From Pseudomonadota bacterium (GTDB lineage Bacteria; Bdellovibrionota_C; UBA2361; OMIW01), in contig OMIW01000028.1 of assembly GCA_900299205.1 (NCBI GenBank), forward strand, positions 1 to 17,256: a stretch of DNA of 17,256 nt, given 5' to 3'. Shown here in pieces: positions 7,940 through 15,611 of the stretch. The notes under the pieces are model-generated. The model made no database searches. It had not been told where the DNA came from and saw only the letters and a list, made by a program, of their open reading frames with translations. The translations under genes and the position numbers were made by a program. Position 1 is the first letter of the stretch. Each line of letters opens with the position of its first letter.

Positions 7940-9046
7940 TCAACGGTTAAGAGCAATCAACTCACGAAATAATTGCTCGTACTGGGTGGCAACCTGATCC
8001 CAGGAATATCGGCTCTGTGCTCGTGATTTCGCGGCGCACCGAAATTCCTCTACCCGTTCGGGATGAGCCACAAACTCCGCGCATCGAGCCCCCAGCTCAG
8101 CAAAGTTATTCTTCGGGTAATACGCCCCTGCCTCTCCGAGAACTTCGACATGCTCAGGTGTATCGTTGGCGATTACGGCATTTCCGTACGCCATCGCCTC
8201 GACAAGCGCGGGGTGGGTCCCCCCTACCTCGGTGGCTTGAATGTAGGCGTATGGGTGCGACTGGAGCTCTTCATATGCCGCTCCGAACTGATAGCCGGTA
8301 AAGATAACCCTGGCCCCCGCCGCTCGATGAACCGCTGCGATGTAGTCGCGGGCATAGGGCGCATCTCCGACCATCACCAGCGGAAGCTGGACCCCACTCT
8401 GCTCATACCCCTGCACCACCCCTAGGGCGTTATTTTCAGGCTCAAATCGGCTGACGTAGAGGAGATAATTTCGGGGCGTGAGGCCGAAACGAGCGAGGGT
8501 TTCCCCTGGTTCCCGATGCCTCGCCCGAGCTCCATAGGCAATAGAGGATGGCTGTACCCCAAACTGCTCGCGATAATATGCCGCTATGACCTCGGCGTCG
8601 GCGACGACCCGATCAGCGAACAAAACAGAGCACTGCTCGCCGATCCGGTACCAGAGCTTCCCTGCCCTCCCCCATTTTGAACGCATCCGCTCGATGCCAT
8701 CGACATTGATGGCAAGAGGAATCCCGGCCAATCGGCAGAGCCACGCGAAGGGGCTGTTGGCCGCATTACACAGAAGCACGACATCGAATGCCCCCCGACG
8801 GAGGGTTGCCATTGAGGTAAATGCGGCTAAGGGGGTCTCCAGATGCTTGGAAAATATGGTAGGCGCAAAAGTAACCGTTATTCCCTCGTGGGTCTCGGGG
8901 GGGCGAGGAGTGCCGAATCGCCGCCGTCCATAGACGGTGACGTGGTGACCTCGGGCGACCAGCAATCGGCCCAGCTCCTCCGCAAACGTTTCAAAGCCCC
9001 CATAAGCAGCGGGAATACCTCGAGTTCCTAGTATAGCTATACGCAC
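7940..9046 (-). CDS. GT4-family glycosyltransferase with N-terminal DUF1972 domain
   Basis: 368 residues from a GTG start, with GGAGG 10 nt upstream. The N-terminal Rossmann-like half opens with the DUF1972 signature IAILGTRGIPAAYGGFETFA (3-22), found in rhamnosyltransferase-like enzymes of surface polysaccharide synthesis. The C-terminal half is GT-B fold GT4: YLLYVSRFEPENN (194-206), VMVGDAP (224-230), VIFTGY (247-252) and EVGGTHPALVEAMAYGNAVI (273-292), which supplies the nucleotide-sugar-binding acidic residues. It is a retaining transferase by family; sugar and acceptor cannot be read from the sequence. No signal peptide is seen, so it is cytoplasmic or loosely membrane-bound. With the heptosyltransferase and UDP-xylose synthase it suggests envelope glycan synthesis, but it stands alone on its strand and is convergent with the channel gene. 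Confidence 0.92.
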   Translation of the reverse strand: MRIAILGTRGIPAAYGGFETFAEELGRLLVARGHHVTVYGRRRFGTPRPPETHEGITVTFAPTIFSKHLETPLAAFTSMATLRRGAFDVVLLCNAANSPFAWLCRLAGIPLAINVDGIERMRSKWGRAGKLWYRIGEQCSVLFADRVVADAEVIAAYYREQFGVQPSSIAYGARARHREPGETLARFGLTPRNYLLYVSRFEPENNALGVVQGYEQSGVQLPLVMVGDAPYARDYIAAVHRAAGARVIFTGYQFGAAYEELQSHPYAYIQATEVGGTHPALVEAMAYGNAVIANDTPEHVEVLGEAGAYYPKNNFAELGARCAEFVAHPERVEEFRCAAKSRAQSRYSWDQVATQYEQLFRELIALNR

Positions 9047-9071
9047 CTGATCTTTTCCTCCCCATCGCTGC

Positions 9072-9099
9072 CCTTGAGGGCCTATCTTTGCCTTGAGGG
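9072..9099. repeat. Two direct copies of CCTTGAGGG, 19 bp apart
   Basis: CCTTGAGGG occurs at 9072-9080 and 9091-9099, a 19-bp spacing close to two DNA turns. This is 26-53 bp upstream of the glycosyltransferase start, on the far side of its ribosome site, and also in the leader region of the diverging coupling-ATPase gene. Each copy is a near-palindrome (CCCT-TG-AGGG in the first). The spacing and position suit a regulator site, but two 9-mers could arise by chance. Confidence 0.25.
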
Positions 9100-9315
9100 T
9101 TTGTGCCTGTCAGTTATCTCACCTCGCAAGCAAGACACCCACCCCGTAGCTCTTTTACCTCAAGCGTAGTAGCCTACCACCCGACTACTTATCGTGAGTG
9201 AGACGAAGAATCATAACGAGGGGGGGCCAAGAGAGAAAGACCCCTCGGGTGTTCAACAGCATCGAAACTTCAGTCAGGGCGTACCGCACAAGAGGTGCCA
9301 GAGGGCGAGAGGGTT

Positions 9316-11460
9316 ATGCCAGATTTACGAGTCATTGAAGGGGGAGGATTGTCGGAGCTTCCGATTCCGCAGGTGGAGTTCATCTTTGACACACTGCTCG
9401 GACCCGCTGCAGGCCGGAGCGTGGTCGCAGAAACGATCCTCTTTTCAATCTTTGTGTACCTCGCCGCTGCCCTCTGGTGCGCCACAAAAGACCGGAGAGG
9501 TTTACGACTTCTGTTCGACATCATCCGCGCCCCAATGGCGACGATCTCAAAGGGATTTTCCGCATCAGGCCGGCGACCGAAGAGGTCAAAGAACAACGAA
9601 CTCGGGTCAGGTGACCTCGCGACAAACGACCAGATCCTTGAATGGACGCGCCCCTCAGGTGAAAAGGGCGATACTAAGCTGAAGGCAGAAGGTCTTCGCG
9701 GGGCTCAGGGGGTCGCGCTCCAGAACGGTGAGATTGTCATTCCTCGCGAAAAACGCAACCGCCACGTTTTGATCATATCAAAGACGGGGGGCGGTAAGAC
9801 CTCCAAAATGATTCTGCCGATGTTGTACAGCGATTGTCTCTGCCCTGATCGCTCGACGGTGGTAATCGACTCAAAGCCTGAGATGTGGCGAAAACTCGCG
9901 GGTATGACCCGAAAATATAATCCAGATAAAGAAATCCTCCTCTTCAATCCTCTCGACCGCGCACGGAGCTTGAGCTGGAATATTCTTGCCAAGGTCGAAG
10001 ACGACACCGACGCCAAGCTGATCGCGAATACGGTCGTTATGGCGACCGACCAACCCGGGTCCAAAGCAGATAGTCCCTTTTTCCGCAACAACGCTCTTGC
10101 GATCCTCAACGCAATCATGGTCGGTTTGCTGCATGATCCCAACGATACCCTCTCGATGCCCCGCGTGCACGAGCTCGTTCAATCGGGGGTAAAACCACTC
10201 TGCAACTGGCTCGAATCACACCCGCACGCCTATCGCAATACCCGCACTTTTATCGAGCTCGTCCGCGCTGGATCGCAGAACGCCGACACGATTATGTCTG
10301 AACTGAGTATGCGACTTTCGGCGTGGGACCTCTCTGCGATCCGCGCGACGACCGCACTTCCCGAACTCGATCTGGAGACGCTAGTCCAGAAACCGACTCT
10401 CTTTATTGTTGAGTTTCGTGAGTCAGAGCTCGAGATGCTCCGCCCGATGGCAAACGTCATCGTCGTTGAACTGCTACGATTTCTCACAAAACGGGCTGAG
10501 CAATGCCCCGGGCTTACCCTCCCCCGCCCCGTCGGCTTGGTCATCGACGAGTTTGCAAGTGCGCTGGGTCGGCTTCCCGATATACACGTTAAGCTCAACA
10601 CATTGCGCTCCCGTAACGTAAGCATATGTGCGGCGATTCAGTCGACGGCGCAGGTAAAGGCTAATTACGCTGATGATGCCGACTCGGTTCTTGCTGGTTT
10701 TTCCACGAAGATATTGATGCCTCCGCTCGACCTCGTTGATTCGGAATGGGGTTCGAAGGAATCGGGTCAGATGACAATTCGATTTAAGACGGCATCAAAG
10801 GGTAGCAACAAAAAGCTGACTGAATTTTTTGCAAGTAAAAACGATGGCTCTCAGGAACAGGTCCAGCAGCGAGCTGTCCTCACTCCTGATGAAATCGGTC
10901 GACCGACTGACAACATCAATACATTCTTCATGCCGAACACCCCGGTCTTTCAGGGCTATTTGGTACCCTATTACATTGACAAGGTGGTAGCAGGCCGGAT
11001 CAAGGAATTCGACAAAGAAGAGCTCGACCTCAAGCTTCGCACAGAGCCGATCAAGTTTGAAGAGAAACTCCCCGAAGCTCCACCGGCCGAGGGACAAGCA
11101 ACTCCCACCGGGCCGTCGCCCGGTGTTACCAACACCAGTGGCTGGACCGAGGAGCAGATTAGCAAAAGGCTCGAAGAGGTACGGGCCAAGCTTGACTGGG
11201 AGAACACGACCGGAAGCGCTCGCAAATGGTGGGAAGCTTTCGAAAGTGAGAACAAAACGCGGCTGGCCCTTGTTCTGAGGCTCGCGGAGGAGCTGTTACA
11301 TCGAAAGGCGACGATCACGGAGTTCTTCTTGGCCTACGTCTATAGTAACACCGACAATATCCAAGCAAACCTCAGCTATCTTGATTATACGCGCCTAAAG
11401 AAAGAAGAGGAAAAGAAGAAGAAGGAGGCTGCGGCGAAGGCAGCAGGAAAGGCCGCCTAG
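9316..11460 (+). CDS. VirD4/TraG-type coupling ATPase without neighbouring conjugation genes
   Basis: 714 residues from ATG 9316, with GAGAGGG just upstream; a GTG at 9295 would add seven. One membrane segment lies at 39-57, against two in most VirD4 proteins. The RecA-like ATPase domain has a Walker A ISKTGGGKTS (154-163), where Ser155 replaces the usual first Gly or Ala, and a Walker B GLVIDEF (407-413, Asp411-Glu412). The block running on through LRSRNVSICAAIQSTAQVKA matches the TraM-recognition part of TraD/TraG (PF12696 type). After 580 comes a Pro-rich linker, a helical region with WW at 638-639, and a Lys/Ala-rich tail (KKEEEKKKKEAAAKAAGKAA). Family members are hexameric motors that feed DNA or proteins to type IV secretion. 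No relaxase or VirB gene lies within the window on either side, so its partner is unknown. Confidence 0.85.
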   Translation: MPDLRVIEGGGLSELPIPQVEFIFDTLLGPAAGRSVVAETILFSIFVYLAAALWCATKDRRGLRLLFDIIRAPMATISKGFSASGRRPKRSKNNELGSGDLATNDQILEWTRPSGEKGDTKLKAEGLRGAQGVALQNGEIVIPREKRNRHVLIISKTGGGKTSKMILPMLYSDCLCPDRSTVVIDSKPEMWRKLAGMTRKYNPDKEILLFNPLDRARSLSWNILAKVEDDTDAKLIANTVVMATDQPGSKADSPFFRNNALAILNAIMVGLLHDPNDTLSMPRVHELVQSGVKPLCNWLESHPHAYRNTRTFIELVRAGSQNADTIMSELSMRLSAWDLSAIRATTALPELDLETLVQKPTLFIVEFRESELEMLRPMANVIVVELLRFLTKRAEQCPGLTLPRPVGLVIDEFASALGRLPDIHVKLNTLRSRNVSICAAIQSTAQVKANYADDADSVLAGFSTKILMPPLDLVDSEWGSKESGQMTIRFKTASKGSNKKLTEFFASKNDGSQEQVQQRAVLTPDEIGRPTDNINTFFMPNTPVFQGYLVPYYIDKVVAGRIKEFDKEELDLKLRTEPIKFEEKLPEAPPAEGQATPTGPSPGVTNTSGWTEEQISKRLEEVRAKLDWENTTGSARKWWEAFESENKTRLALVLRLAEELLHRKATITEFFLAYVYSNTDNIQANLSYLDYTRLKKEEEKKKKEAAAKAAGKAA

Positions 11461-11480
11461 CGGGGGGGGTGAAAAGAATT

Positions 11481-11507
11481 ACGATTTCAACACGCCCCAC
11501 TAATCGT
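11481..11507. other. Hairpin in the convergent gap between the coupling ATPase and acyl-CoA dehydrogenase genes
   Basis: ACGATT (11481-11486) and AATCGT (11502-11507) form a 6-bp inverted repeat with a 15-nt loop in the 95-bp gap between two convergent stops. T runs beside it are short (TTT on plus, TTCTTTT on minus), so it is at best a weak bidirectional terminator. The same gap has a G8 tract (11462-11469) and a C7 tract (11523-11529) that could pair around it. Confidence 0.25.
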
Positions 11508-11555
11508 TTGACATCCCCCTCGCCCCCCCATACGGAACGGGAGAGAGTCGGGCTC

Positions 11556-13283
11556 TTAATCCCACAAGTATCCCCCCTTATCCACCACCGCAGCGCCAAT
11601 CCCTGCGACCTGAACGTCCTCGTTACGCGAGAGCCGACGGATATTTTGATTGACCCGACGCTTTATTTCGTTAATCAACACCGTGGCGACAGCCACTCCA
11701 TGATGAGCGTTGGGGGATTTCATGCGGAGTTCATTATCGACCCGAGATAGGACACACCATCCAACGAAGAGATCGATTGCACAATCGGCGAGCCTTTTCA
11801 CAACAATCTGCTGCTCGGTGATGCCACGACGGTGGTGGCGCACTGATGAATCAACCCCGTGGGCAAAGGCAGCTGAGTATTTGGCAAGGATGCGAAAGTG
11901 TGGTGCGAGCTCACCATCTTCCAACTCTCCTCCATGAGCCATCCCAGGAATATACTCAACCAACCGTTTTGAGGCGTAGTCAGTAACGACACTCATCGCT
12001 GCAGAGGGTTCCGAAAATAAAGAACCCACCCCCTGACCTACCCTCTCGAGATAACTGCCGGCTTCTTTCGCGCCCGTCAATCCAACATAGAGCCGCAGAA
12101 TTTCATTCGTGCCCTCAAAGATACGGTTAATCCGGCAATCGCGAACGATTCGTTCAAACGGATATTCGCGCATAAACCCATTTCCTCCCGCAATCTGGAG
12201 GGCTTCGTCCGCTACCCGCCAGAGGGATTCTGTGCCAAAAACCTTGCTGGATGCAGCTTCAAGGGAAAAATCCTCTTCACCCGAGTCGATTAAAAAAGCG
12301 ACTCGATCGACTACCGCCTCGGTCGCGTAACAGAGAGCTGTCATGTGAGCGAGCTTCTCTTGAATGAGACCAAAAGACGCGATTGGACGACCAAACTGTT
12401 TCCGTTGCACTGCGTGCGCGGTCGCCATTTCGATACACCGCTTCATCGCTCCGACACATCCCCCGCCGAGCCCAGTTCTCCCATTATTCAAAATCGCCAT
12501 CGCTATCTTGAATCCTCCTCCTGGAGCACCGAGCACGTTTTCTGCGGGTACCCGTACCCCATCGAATCGGACTGAACAGGTTGCTGATGCCCGAATCCCC
12601 ATTTTATCCTCTTTCGGACCAGAGCTGACCCCTGGAAATGCCCGCTCGACGATAAACGCGGTAATATCCCCTTCCGCATCACCACTCTTCGCAAATACCG
12701 TGAATACTTCCGCGAATGAGCCGTTCGTGATCCAGATCTTCTCGCCGCTCAATACCCAAGAACCGTCATCCTGCCGATGAGCGCGAGTAGTGATGGATGC
12801 AGCATCAGAGCCGCTCCCCGCTTCGGTCAGGCAGAATGCTGCACGATATTCTCCGCTCGCGAGCTTCGGAAGATACCGCTCTTTCTGTTCCACGGACCCA
12901 AAGAGCAAGATACCCTTCATACCAATCGATGAATGAGCTCCCACGGTCAGCGAGGTGGACGCATCCTGTCGAGAAATTTCCTCAAGAACCCTGGCATATT
13001 CACGGGCTGAGCAACCCAGCCCCCCGTGCTCCTCGGGGATAATTAATCCGAAAAGACCTAGTTCGGCTAACGCTGTCACATACTCATCTGGTTGAGCGCC
13101 TTTGCGATCAAATTCACGGAAGTGCTCTTGGTGCCCCGCGAGAAACTTCCGAACCGAATCGAGGACCATCGACAACGTTTCACCACGTTCATCGGAGAGC
13201 GCTGGAATTGAGGGAAGCCTCTCCATGGAGATATCCCCAATAAAAAGACCCCGAAGAAAACTTCCGTATGAACCGCTCGCCAT
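11556..13283 (-). CDS. Acyl-CoA dehydrogenase, long VLCAD/ACAD9-like form
   Basis: 575 residues, well above the 380-400 of short and medium-chain enzymes; the extra length is a C-terminal domain from about 405 to the end, as in VLCAD/ACAD9-type enzymes. Family elements in order: helical N-terminal domain with LFGLIIPEEHGGLG (77-90), flavin signature CLTEAGSGSD (151-160), WITNG (184-188), the second signature QIAGGNGF (363-370), and the catalytic base Glu390 in RIFEGTNEILR. It oxidises acyl-CoA to trans-2-enoyl-CoA with FAD, the first step of beta-oxidation; long-chain preference is inferred from the architecture. A strong ribosome site GAGGAGGG lies 5 nt before the ATG. No electron-transfer flavoprotein or thiolase gene is adjacent. 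The gene is convergent with the coupling ATPase and divergent from the outer-membrane protein. Confidence 0.95.
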   Translation of the reverse strand: MASGSYGSFLRGLFIGDISMERLPSIPALSDERGETLSMVLDSVRKFLAGHQEHFREFDRKGAQPDEYVTALAELGLFGLIIPEEHGGLGCSAREYARVLEEISRQDASTSLTVGAHSSIGMKGILLFGSVEQKERYLPKLASGEYRAAFCLTEAGSGSDAASITTRAHRQDDGSWVLSGEKIWITNGSFAEVFTVFAKSGDAEGDITAFIVERAFPGVSSGPKEDKMGIRASATCSVRFDGVRVPAENVLGAPGGGFKIAMAILNNGRTGLGGGCVGAMKRCIEMATAHAVQRKQFGRPIASFGLIQEKLAHMTALCYATEAVVDRVAFLIDSGEEDFSLEAASSKVFGTESLWRVADEALQIAGGNGFMREYPFERIVRDCRINRIFEGTNEILRLYVGLTGAKEAGSYLERVGQGVGSLFSEPSAAMSVVTDYASKRLVEYIPGMAHGGELEDGELAPHFRILAKYSAAFAHGVDSSVRHHRRGITEQQIVVKRLADCAIDLFVGWCVLSRVDNELRMKSPNAHHGVAVATVLINEIKRRVNQNIRRLSRNEDVQVAGIGAAVVDKGGYLWD

Positions 13284-13337
13284 AAACCCTCCTCTCTTTC
13301 AGAACGCCTTATTCGCGCTGTAACTCCCTGTCCTCCT

Positions 13338-13343
13338 ATTGTA
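13338..13343 (-). promoter_or_regulatory. Possible -10 element upstream of the acyl-CoA dehydrogenase gene
   Basis: TACAAT on the minus strand, 54 nt before the ATG, inside AGTACAATAGGAGG. The stretch GTACAATARGAG matches the one upstream of the UDP-xylose synthase gene. The -35 region is a purine-rich tract with no TTGACA-like sequence, so an activator or another sigma factor would be needed if it is a promoter. Confidence 0.3.
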
Positions 13344-13467
13344 CTCTTCCCCCTCTTCCCCCGCCTAGCCCGATTTCCATAACCCGCACATTGCCCTTGA
13401 CCACTATAGATCCCTAGCACCTCCAAGGGCTGAAAATTGCTCCTTGTCCTCTCCCCCATTTCGAGTC

Positions 13468-13553
13468 ATCGTGGGGAATAACCGTCATGAGAGGCAGCCG
13501 GTAATTTCGTCACGGTGAGGGGGACGTGGCGATTAAACGGGTCCCCCCACGAT
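13468..13553 (+). promoter_or_regulatory. Possible structured leader of the Omp85-like gene with competing stems
   Basis: A perfect 9-bp inverted repeat, ATCGTGGGG (13468-13476) and CCCCACGAT (13545-13553), encloses about 68 nt. Inside are ACCGT/ACGGT (13481-13485 and 13512-13516) and GGGGGAC (13519-13525) with GTCCCCC (13541-13547). The last stem and the outer stem share bases 13545-13547, so in full they exclude each other, as in a switch. The element ends 46 nt before the Omp85-like ATG. The rest of the 316-bp divergent gap (13284-13599) shows no gene. No ligand class is recognised. Confidence 0.3.
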
Positions 13554-13599
13554 AAGTGGCGATATTCAGGTACTACCGTCAAGAACAAGTATCATACTC

Positions 13600-15498
13600 A
13601 TGACAATCTCTTCGCTCAGCTCAATCTGGCTCACCTTAGCCAGGCGATTCCGCACATCGCCATTCATCCTGCTCGGAGGATTGCTGTTCGCTTCTGCGCG
13701 GGCGGTGCCTGCGCGGGCTGAAGAGCTAAATCCCCGACCCACACCCGCGGTCACCACCGGTAGCTCTGATGAAACGTCTGACCCTGATGTCATCCCCGCA
13801 ACCTCTCCCTACCAGAATTATGCGAACACCTCCAAGGAGTTCGAAGGAAAGATAATCACTCGGATTGATATTGAAGTTCGAGAGATATTCGACGAACCAG
13901 AGATAGGAACTGCTTACCGCACCGCAAACGCTCTCAAAATATCCACCAAGGACCGGATCGTTCGGCGCGAGCTGCTCGTGAGTGAGGGGGAGCCCTATTC
14001 GGAATTCAAGGTCCGCGAGTCAGAGCGTTTTCTCCGTCAGCAACGATTCCTGACCGATGTGGCCATCAAAGCGATACCCGATGGCGATGGGGTCCGGTTG
14101 CGTGTTGTCGTTCACGATACCTGGACCTTTGTTCCTCGAGTTAGCATAAGCCCGTCAGGAGGAGGACAAAACCGATCTATTGGCCTCAGCGATACCAATT
14201 TCCTCGGAATCGGCAAACGGCTCGAGATATTAAACCGCGAAAATGATCGCCGTCAGAGTATCGAAACTGTTTACGAGGATCTTCGTGTATGGGCAACCGA
14301 TGTGAAGGCGACCTTAGCTTATTTTGACCGCGAAGATGGTGAGCGGAAGATAATGTATGTGGGTCGTCCGTTTAGAACTTTTTATGACACTTACTCTTGG
14401 TCTTTCGACGGCGAAGATAGTGATATTCTCGGTCGTCTCTTTCAGAATGGCGAGGAAGAATATCTTTATCGGAGAAAGACGAGGACCGGTCGAGCTCGGT
14501 ATACCATCAGCACAGGATCCGCGAATACCACCGTCAGACGATTTTATATCGGTGCAACGAATCAGGAAGAGGAGTTCTCACAGGCATCTGCTGATGACCT
14601 TGAAATTCTCGACCTTGATCCAGAAACGGTAAGTACCGATCCTGCACGACTTCCCTCAAATCGACAATTCGTCGGCCCCTCCTTCGGCTACCAATCAGTT
14701 AAGGCACAATTTATCTCGATGAACTACATCGATCGTTTCGAACGGGTTGAGGATTTTAATCTCGGTGCTGATACCACTGTTGACTTTTTACTTGCTCCCA
14801 GCGCCCTCGGTTCCACGGGCACGACCCTCCATCTGCTTGCAAATAAATCGGCAGGTATCGCTTACGACCCTCTCTCATTTATGCGGTGGGAATTTGGCGC
14901 TGCAACCCGGATGAGCCGGAACGAACTCGCTAACTCGTTGATACGGGGTGAGGCGCGATACTATTCCGTACTCGGCTCCGTATTTATGGGAGACAGGCAC
15001 CTGGGGAGACACACGCTCGCCATAGGGGCAACCGCTGATTATGGATTTGAACTGGATGGTGACAGGCAATTTATGCTTGGTGCCGAGAGTGGACTTCGTG
15101 GTTATAAGCGAAGAGGATTCGATGGTTCAAGACGGCTTCTTTTGAATGTCGAAGACCGAGTGCACCTAGCAGATGACATTCTGCGGCTTATGAGTATGGG
15201 GGCAGTCGCCTTCTTTGACCTGGGGGGAGCTTCGAATGATACACTGGGCAATATCCTCACCGACCACCTTTATAGCAATGTTGGTGTTGGACTGCGATTT
15301 GGGTTCCCACGCTCGTCTGGAGGGGGGATTGTAGGATTTGATATTGCCGTCCCCCTTCGGAGTGGGCCGACCGCCGAGGGAACAGATTCGTTTATTCCCC
15401 GCCTCACTTTCACCGTCGGCCAAGCATTTAACGCCCGCCTCAGAAGCGAAAGCTTAGGACCGGACAAGGCGAACCTTGAGGTGGGAATTGATCGGTAA
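13600..15498 (+). CDS. Omp85/BamA-TamA superfamily outer-membrane protein with a single POTRA-like domain
   Basis: 632 residues. A basic N-terminus and hydrophobic core (20-34) ending in ARAVPARA form a signal peptide cut near residue 40. A low-complexity linker follows to about 82, then one POTRA-like domain (83-172; IITRIDIEVREIF, then KDRIVRRELLVSEGEPYSE), then a C-terminal beta-barrel from about 180. The barrel contains GLRGY (498-502), the form of the conserved VRGY/F motif of the loop that folds into Omp85 pores, followed by DGSRRLLLNVEDR. The last strand ends TFTVGQAF (603-610), a beta-signal-like end, but a polar tail of 22 residues follows. BamA has five POTRAs and TamA three, so this is a reduced member; possible roles are protein insertion, secretion or lipid transfer. 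No ribosome site precedes the ATG. Confidence 0.85.
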   Translation: MTISSLSSIWLTLARRFRTSPFILLGGLLFASARAVPARAEELNPRPTPAVTTGSSDETSDPDVIPATSPYQNYANTSKEFEGKIITRIDIEVREIFDEPEIGTAYRTANALKISTKDRIVRRELLVSEGEPYSEFKVRESERFLRQQRFLTDVAIKAIPDGDGVRLRVVVHDTWTFVPRVSISPSGGGQNRSIGLSDTNFLGIGKRLEILNRENDRRQSIETVYEDLRVWATDVKATLAYFDREDGERKIMYVGRPFRTFYDTYSWSFDGEDSDILGRLFQNGEEEYLYRRKTRTGRARYTISTGSANTTVRRFYIGATNQEEEFSQASADDLEILDLDPETVSTDPARLPSNRQFVGPSFGYQSVKAQFISMNYIDRFERVEDFNLGADTTVDFLLAPSALGSTGTTLHLLANKSAGIAYDPLSFMRWEFGAATRMSRNELANSLIRGEARYYSVLGSVFMGDRHLGRHTLAIGATADYGFELDGDRQFMLGAESGLRGYKRRGFDGSRRLLLNVEDRVHLADDILRLMSMGAVAFFDLGGASNDTLGNILTDHLYSNVGVGLRFGFPRSSGGGIVGFDIAVPLRSGPTAEGTDSFIPRLTFTVGQAFNARLRSESLGPDKANLEVGIDR

Positions 15499-15540
15499 GG
15501 AGCAATAAAGAGCGTAAGGTGTCTGAGAAAGCCTCTGACA

Positions 15541-15565
15541 AATCGAAGTCGATTGTATTGTTTTC
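15541..15565 (+). terminator. Weak terminator-like hairpin between convergent genes
   Basis: AATCG-AAGT-CGATT (15541-15554) is followed by GTATTGTTTTC, a broken T run, about 40 nt after the Omp85-like stop. An imperfect hairpin (TGTC..GACA, 15520-15540) precedes it and would serve either direction. The 113-bp gap to the kinase stop holds no gene. Confidence 0.35.
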
Positions 15566-15611
15566 TCGCTCCTCGGTTGACAAACCCACGAGGTCCCGTT
15601 CGATCCTGACT

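Noticed and set aside
9194-9682. 162-codon plus-strand frame from GTG 9194
   Set aside because: It mostly overlaps the coupling ATPase in another frame, with a composition typical of a shadow frame.
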